Positions 6,890 through 10,992 of a stretch of 10,992 nt of DNA are shown here, in pieces. The stretch spans positions 1 to 10,992 of the forward strand of contig JAEOTK010000154.1 of assembly GCA_016839875.1 (NCBI GenBank), read 5' to 3'. Below the pieces are notes generated by a model. The model was not told the DNA's origin. It worked only from the letters and a program-made list of their open reading frames with translations, and did no database searches. The position numbers were made by a program, and so were the translations under genes. Source of the DNA: Candidatus Heimdallarchaeota archaeon. GTDB taxonomy: Archaea > Asgardarchaeota > Heimdallarchaeia > Heimdallarchaeales > Heimdallarchaeaceae. Every line of letters begins with the position of its first letter. Positions within the stretch are counted from its first letter, which is position 1.

Positions 6890-7887
6890 TTTATATCCTC
6901 CTCGGAATGAAGATTATAAATTAGAGATTTACCATATGTAAATCTATAAAACGTTCCCAATGGATCAATGATTTTTTCGATTGTTTTTTCGAGCTCTTCT
7001 TCAGTCATATTTTCTTCTTCGTCTACGTCAATAAGAGAAGTTAAAGCTGAAATCATCTTTAATCCATGGTCTTTAACTCTGTCAGTTGGTCCTAAGCATC
7101 CTCTACAACCCATATTCATTTTTGTGCATAATCCGTCGCATCCAGCTCTGGTTGCGGGTCCCATACAAATTATACCTTGAGGTAATAAACAAAGATCGGG
7201 ATCTATTTGTTCAACTTCTTGAGGTGAGATGAATTTCTTAAAAGAGATAGTTTCAGGTTTAGTTCTTCCACACTCATCGCAAAGGGTTTTAGAACCTGCT
7301 ATCACTGCACCTTTAGGTGGTAGTTCTCCTGTTGTAGCAAACACTTTCAAAACTCCCACTAGTTGTTCGATTAACGGAACCATTGGAGGACACCCTGGTA
7401 CAAAATAATCTACATCAATTACTGATTCTAGTGTATCTGCATAATCTCTCATCCCTGGTAATGTAAGTTCAGTTCCATCAATTGTAACTGAGGTTTGAGG
7501 TACAGTTCCTTCTGGATTATCCATTGAAGGCACATCTTTATACACTAAATCAAACATGTCATCTTCAAAAGGCATGTTCGATAAACTTGGTATTCCACCA
7601 AAATTTGCACATGCTCCAAACGCTACAATTTTCTTTGATTTTTCTCTCAATATTTTTGCAATCTTTGCATCATCTGTGGTTCTTATAGCTCCATGATAAA
7701 GACCAATATCAACTTCCCCTTCTTTTAGATTCTTAAGATCATCTAATTTGAAATCCATTGCAGTCGGCCAAAATTTGAATTCAACTAAATCAAATACTTC
7801 TAGAATCTTCTCATTCAAGTCCAGAATTGCTACATCACAACCAGCACAAGTTGCTCCTAGTGCAATAGCTAAATTGATTTTCTTCAT
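6886..7887 (-). CDS. mvhG: [NiFe]-hydrogenase small subunit, MvhG type
   Basis: A 333-residue subunit that conducts electrons from the Ni-Fe site through three Fe-S clusters. The proximal cluster Cys are CAGC (C14, C17), GACAN (C93) and PGCPP (C166), the standard small-subunit set. The C-terminal part, from about residue 200, holds CDEC (C203, C206), C233, C241, C250, C254, C261 and C264, including a GCRGCLGP ending, enough for the medial and distal clusters. There is no twin-arginine leader, so the protein stays in the cytoplasm. The spacing and the C-terminal pattern match F420-non-reducing hydrogenase small subunits. It overlaps MvhD upstream and MvhA downstream by 4 nt each (ATGA), and its ribosome-binding site GGAGGAGAT lies within the last codons of mvhD, so the three subunits are likely made in coupled fashion. 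Confidence 0.95.
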   Translation of the reverse strand: MKKINLAIALGATCAGCDVAILDLNEKILEVFDLVEFKFWPTAMDFKLDDLKNLKEGEVDIGLYHGAIRTTDDAKIAKILREKSKKIVAFGACANFGGIPSLSNMPFEDDMFDLVYKDVPSMDNPEGTVPQTSVTIDGTELTLPGMRDYADTLESVIDVDYFVPGCPPMVPLIEQLVGVLKVFATTGELPPKGAVIAGSKTLCDECGRTKPETISFKKFISPQEVEQIDPDLCLLPQGIICMGPATRAGCDGLCTKMNMGCRGCLGPTDRVKDHGLKMISALTSLIDVDEEENMTEEELEKTIEKIIDPLGTFYRFTYGKSLIYNLHSEEDIK

Positions 7888-8339
7888 TTTTGATCTCCTC
7901 CTTTCCCATTGATTTTATACGGTGGAAGTTTCTTCAAATCATTTACCATCTCTTTAACAGTTGAAGCGAACTTTACTGCTTCTGTTGCAGAAATCCATGT
8001 CAGACGAAATCTCTTTGGACTTATTCCGATTTGATTGAGTAATTTTGATAATAATTTCATTCTTCTGAATGCTTTGTAATTCCCTGTCCTATAATGACAG
8101 TCTCCGAAATGACATCCTGTTACAAGCACCCCATCAGCTCCTTCTAGAAAAGCTTCTACAACATGTTGAGGATCAATACGACTGGAACAGTTCACCATTA
8201 TGGGAAGAACGTTGTGTGGATATTGCAATCTGGAAGTACCTGCTAAATCTGCACCTTTTCCTGAACACCATTTACAAAGAAAGAGTACAATATTCGGATC
8301 AGGATTTTTGATTATAGAATCTTGAGTTGTTCTACTCAT
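7884..8339 (-). CDS. mvhD: MvhD-type [2Fe-2S] linker between hydrogenase and HdrA
   Basis: A 151-residue subunit that, in the MvhADG-HdrABC complex, passes electrons from the hydrogenase small subunit to HdrA. The family signature is present: [18 protein letters not shown] with C22 and C25, NCSSRI with C51, and [10 protein letters not shown] with C76 and C81, five conserved Cys around one [2Fe-2S] cluster. In some methanogens and Asgard relatives this family contains selenocysteine; here all positions are ordinary Cys codons. Length is typical for a free-standing MvhD, not the longer HdrA-MvhD fusions. Its start overlaps the end of HdrA copy 1 by 8 nt, with AGGAGGGG embedded in the hdrA 3' codons, and its own end carries the ribosome-binding site of mvhG. 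This tight junction suggests that HdrA copy 1 is the stoichiometric partner of the hydrogenase. Confidence 0.95.
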   Translation of the reverse strand: MSRTTQDSIIKNPDPNIVLFLCKWCSGKGADLAGTSRLQYPHNVLPIMVNCSSRIDPQHVVEAFLEGADGVLVTGCHFGDCHYRTGNYKAFRRMKLLSKLLNQIGISPKRFRLTWISATEAVKFASTVKEMVNDLKKLPPYKINGKGGDQK

Positions 8340-10296
8340 TTTTTACCCCTCCTAATAGTGCTTTAATGCTTGCACTAATACCTTCATAACTAGAATTCCT
8401 TAACTCAATACTACCAGAGGGACATGCAGCTGCACAAGATCCACATCCTTCACATAATGCTTCATTGACAATCACTTTGTTTGCAACCTCATCATAATAG
8501 ATTGCTCCATAGGGACAAACATGAATACAGGTATGACAGATTCCACAGGTTTCCTCATCAATTTCTGCTATTATCGGATCTCTTTCTAGAAATTCAGAGG
8601 ATAGAATTGTTTCAGCCTTTGCTGCTGTTCCTGAAGCTTGAGCTACTGTTTCTGGAATGTCTTTTGGACCTGAAGCTGTTCCTGCTACAAATACTCCTGC
8701 AATTGCAGTTTCAACTGGTTTCAGTTTTGGATGAGCTTCTTTAATGAATCCCTTACTATCGCAAGAGAGTTTGAGAATTTTTGAAATTTCTTTGGTACCC
8801 TCACTTGGAAGGAGCCCGTTTGCTAAAACAACCATGTCAGCATGAAGTTCAATAGATTCTGATGTCAAAGTATTAACAGCTCTGATTAAAATTCGTTCAC
8901 CATCTTGAATGACTTCTGATACCTTTCCTCTTATGTAAATAACTCTCTCTTCTTCAGCTGCTCTTTTGTAAAATTCTTCGTAATCTTTTCCTGCTGTTCG
9001 AACATCTATGTAGAAATTAATAGCTGTACTGTCTTGCACAAGGTGTTTGTACTGGAGTGCATGTTTCGTTGCATACATACAACAGATTTTCGAACAATAA
9101 GGCAAGTGTTTAGCAGGATCACGGGAACCTGCACAGTGTATGAAAACTACTGTTTTAGGTATTTTCCCATCAGATGGTCTTCTTACAATTCCCTGTGTAG
9201 GACCATTAGCTGCTAAAATTCTTTCAAATTCTAATCCTGATATAACATTGTGAATTGTTCCGTATCCATATTCACCGATGTTTTCGATTGGATATGCATC
9301 ATAACCAGTAGCAACAACTATCGATCCATATTCTTCTTCTATAATCTCTGGTTGCATATCGAAGTCAATAGCTTCTGGTCCACATACTTCTCTGCATTTA
9401 GAACAAATAAGTGGATCAATTCCTAGACAAGTATTGGGGTCTATGATATAGGATGCGGGAACAGCTTGTGGAAAAGCTATGTAAACTGCTTTTCGAGGAG
9501 ATAAATCCATATTATACTCATCGTGTACTACTACCGGACAGATTGGAACACAATCATCACAGAGAGTACATTTATCCACATCAACGTAACGAGGTTTTTT
9601 CTTAATTCTTACCTTGAAGCTTCCTACATACCCATCAACATCTTCGATTTCAGAATTTGTTAATAGTTGTATTTTTGGATGACGGCTTACTGCAACCATT
9701 TTTGGAGTTAAAATACATTGAGAACAATCAAGAGTTGGGAATGTTTCTGCCAATTGTGCCATTTTCCCTCCAATGGATGATTCTTTCTCTACGAGAGTAA
9801 CTTCGAATCCACTGTCTGCAATGTCCAACGCAGCTTGGATGCCTGCAATTCCTCCACCTATAACTAATGCTTTTTGTGTTACTGGAATCTGAGCAGGAAT
9901 CAAAGGTTGGTTCCTTTTCACTTTCTCTATTGTTGATTCAATAATCTTAATACTTTTTTCAGTTGCTTTTTCTTTCTCTTCATGAACCCAAGAACATTGT
10001 TCTCTGATGTTAGCCATTTCAGTTAAATAAGGATTCAATCCTGCTTCTTTGGCTGCAATCCTAAAAGTATCTTCATGCATATCTTTACTGCAAGCAGCGA
10101 CGACAATACGATCTAAATCATGTGATTGAATTGCATTCTTTAGTGCGTTTTGACCAGGGTCAGAGCACATATACATATTGTCTTCAACTAAAATAACTTC
10201 ATCTTCATCTTTGAGCTTTTCAACAACTTTTTCAATATCTACAGTGTGAGCGATATTTCGCCCACAATGACAAACAAAAACCCCGATTCTACCCAT
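8332..10296 (-). CDS. hdrA: HdrA copy 1, FAD electron-bifurcating subunit linked to MvhDGA
   Basis: A 654-residue paralogue of the protein at 3298-5289, very similar along its whole length. Layout: N-terminal domain with VCHCG and MCSDPGQ; FAD motif GGGIAG (147-152), GGKMAQL, DCSQC; inserted ferredoxin domain with C243, C246, C249, C253 and C290, C298, C301, C305; the C-x12-C-x3-CC set (C388, C401, C405, C406) followed by Lys411, as in structurally known methanogen HdrA near the flavin; C-terminal ferredoxin motifs [12 protein letters not shown] (C584-C594) and [12 protein letters not shown] (C615-C625). All ligands are intact, so bifurcation is plausible. Start: an upstream in-frame TTG (10341) would overlap KorC by 41 nt, whereas ATG 10296 has GAAGG at 8 nt, a 4-nt gap to korC and the family N terminus. 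The 3' end overlaps mvhD. The genes on both sides (Kor upstream, Mvh downstream) link ferredoxin chemistry to H2. Confidence 0.95.
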   Translation of the reverse strand: MGRIGVFVCHCGRNIAHTVDIEKVVEKLKDEDEVILVEDNMYMCSDPGQNALKNAIQSHDLDRIVVAACSKDMHEDTFRIAAKEAGLNPYLTEMANIREQCSWVHEEKEKATEKSIKIIESTIEKVKRNQPLIPAQIPVTQKALVIGGGIAGIQAALDIADSGFEVTLVEKESSIGGKMAQLAETFPTLDCSQCILTPKMVAVSRHPKIQLLTNSEIEDVDGYVGSFKVRIKKKPRYVDVDKCTLCDDCVPICPVVVHDEYNMDLSPRKAVYIAFPQAVPASYIIDPNTCLGIDPLICSKCREVCGPEAIDFDMQPEIIEEEYGSIVVATGYDAYPIENIGEYGYGTIHNVISGLEFERILAANGPTQGIVRRPSDGKIPKTVVFIHCAGSRDPAKHLPYCSKICCMYATKHALQYKHLVQDSTAINFYIDVRTAGKDYEEFYKRAAEEERVIYIRGKVSEVIQDGERILIRAVNTLTSESIELHADMVVLANGLLPSEGTKEISKILKLSCDSKGFIKEAHPKLKPVETAIAGVFVAGTASGPKDIPETVAQASGTAAKAETILSSEFLERDPIIAEIDEETCGICHTCIHVCPYGAIYYDEVANKVIVNEALCEGCGSCAAACPSGSIELRNSSYEGISASIKALLGGVKNE

Positions 10297-10300
10297 ATTT

Positions 10301-10849
10301 TCAGCCTTCGTCTTTGTATTCCTTTCCCTTTTGAAATGCAATGAGATTTTTTTCTACATATCTAGCTTTGATTTTTACTTTCATGACTTTGATGAGTGCT
10401 TCTTCAGATACGATATCTTTTGAATTGGCACATACATAACCAAGCATAGCTATGTTGGAAAATATTTTACTTCCAAGAGATTCTGCTATTTTAGTAGCAG
10501 GAATTTTATAGATATGTTTAGCTTTGTTTGCTTCCTCATCCAGTCTGACTAAATCTTTCTCAACAAATAGAATTCCTCCCTTCTTCAGTTTTGGAATATA
10601 TTTATGGTATGCTTCTTCTGATAACACAACAAAATAATCTAATTCTGTTGCTTTAGGATAATCTATTTCTCCCTCACTGATAACAACATCTGAGCTACTA
10701 GCTCCTCCTCTGCTCTCAGGTCCGTAGCTTTGTGTCATAACAGAGTTCTTGTTTTCCTCATACAAAGCCACTGCTTCCCCAACTAATCTTCCCATCAAAC
10801 CGATACCTTGACCTCCAAAACCTGCAAAACGAACTTCAACTCGACTCAT
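10301..10849 (-). CDS. korC: 2-oxoacid:ferredoxin oxidoreductase gamma subunit (KorC-like)
   Basis: A 182-residue subunit of a CoA-dependent 2-oxoacid:ferredoxin oxidoreductase, which interconverts a 2-oxoacid plus CoA with an acyl-CoA, CO2 and reduced ferredoxin. The hallmark motifs are FAGFGGQGIGL near residues 8-18 and SYGPESRGGASSSDVV around 41-56. The GFGGQG/SYGPE combination is typical of 2-oxoglutarate-type gamma subunits, although substrate specificity rests in other subunits and is not proven here. Length matches a stand-alone gamma chain, with no ferredoxin or alpha fusion. The start overlaps the upstream gene by 4 nt (ATGA), with a GGGGG ribosome-binding site, and the stop lies 4 nt before HdrA copy 1. 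The order beta-gamma matches the common korA-korB-korC arrangement. Continuity with hdrA implies that ferredoxin made or used by this enzyme is shared with the Hdr complex. Confidence 0.93.
   Translation of the reverse strand: MSRVEVRFAGFGGQGIGLMGRLVGEAVALYEENKNSVMTQSYGPESRGGASSSDVVISEGEIDYPKATELDYFVVLSEEAYHKYIPKLKKGGILFVEKDLVRLDEEANKAKHIYKIPATKIAESLGSKIFSNIAMLGYVCANSKDIVSEEALIKVMKVKIKARYVEKNLIAFQKGKEYKDEG
10305..10309 (-). promoter_or_regulatory. Ribosome-binding site choosing the HdrA copy 1 start
   Basis: GAAGG on the minus strand within the last codons of korC, 8 nt before the ATG at 10296. It supports this start over the upstream TTG at 10341, which lacks such a site. Confidence 0.6.
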
Positions 10850-10992
10850 AATTTAACCCCCTTAGCAGCAGATTCTTTTGCGATTTTCTGAAGGTTTAAC
10901 AAATGATCAGTTAAAGTTTCTCTATCTTCAATGTCAACAAATTTACCAACTGCAAAATCACTATCTTTTGAGATATCTACATCTCTCGTATT
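10846..10992 (-). CDS. korB: Probable 2-oxoacid:ferredoxin oxidoreductase beta subunit, C-terminal end only
   Basis: The final 48 residues of a gene that enters from the right edge, ending in AAKGVKL and a TGA that overlaps the korC start by 4 nt. The visible piece contains VGKFVDIEDRETLTDHL and an amphipathic C-terminal helix, consistent with the tail of a beta subunit, but no thiamine-diphosphate or Fe-S motif is in view. The assignment rests mainly on position directly before the gamma subunit, as in korA-korB-korC clusters. An alpha subunit in this place is less likely but not excluded. Its last codons (AAG GGG GTT) supply the ribosome-binding site of korC. Confidence 0.6.
   Translation of the reverse strand, partial: NTRDVDISKDSDFAVGKFVDIEDRETLTDHLLNLQKIAKESAAKGVKL

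Noticed and set aside
7884..8339. Possible selenocysteine in MvhD, HdrA or MvhA, known in related families
   Set aside because: All conserved Cys positions are read as Cys and none of the genes has an in-frame TGA before its natural end.
6886..8339. F420-reducing hydrogenase (Frh) instead of Mvh
   Set aside because: No FrhB-like F420-binding gene is present, while an MvhD signature and HdrA are directly adjacent.
3298..10296. Duplicated HdrA as a sign of a transposon or assembly artefact
   Set aside because: The copies differ at many residues throughout, have different neighbours and no flanking terminal repeats or transposase.

Overview
The window is an AT-rich stretch in which every supportable gene lies on the minus strand, so it reads from high to low coordinates. 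It encodes the soluble H2/ferredoxin/disulfide electron-transfer machinery of a strict anaerobe: a [NiFe]-hydrogenase of the MvhADG type, two HdrA flavoproteins, HdrB and HdrC, a hydrogenase-maturation protease, part of a 2-oxoacid:ferredoxin oxidoreductase, and a fumarate-reductase-like Fe-S protein/flavoprotein pair. Gene content, GGTGA/GGAGG ribosome-binding sites and TATA-like boxes in the intergenic gaps fit an anaerobic archaeon, possibly an Asgard-type or other non-methanogenic lineage. Anaerobic bacteria also carry Hdr/Mvh genes, so the taxonomy is an inference only.

In transcription order: (1) 10992-10301, the C-terminal end of a probable KorB and a complete KorC-type gamma subunit. 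(2) 10296-5414, HdrA copy 1, MvhD, MvhG and MvhA, joined to Kor by a 4-nt gap and to each other by 4-8 nt overlaps. (3) A 124-nt gap with two short perfect inverted repeats and TATA-like elements, then HdrA copy 2 (5289-3298). (4) A 120-nt gap, then the protease, HdrC, HdrB, a three-cluster SdhB/TfrB-like Fe-S protein and the N-terminal third of an SdhA/TfrA-like flavoprotein, again overlapping or nearly touching.

Working model: MvhADG takes electrons from H2 and passes them through MvhD to HdrA, where FAD would split them between ferredoxin and a higher-potential branch (HdrC/HdrB). The adjacent TfrB/TfrA-like pair suggests that this branch ends at fumarate or a similar acceptor, rather than, or as well as, a heterodisulfide. 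Methanogen TfrB joins an Fe-S domain and an HdrB-like domain in one chain; here comparable parts are separate adjacent genes, with an added HdrC. A KOR upstream could consume the reduced ferredoxin (succinyl-CoA to 2-oxoglutarate), or supply it if the flow runs the other way to evolve H2. The two HdrA copies may serve different partners. Individual family calls are secure; the integrated pathway is inference.

There are no RNA genes, mobile elements, CRISPR arrays or gene-free stretches over 300 bases.
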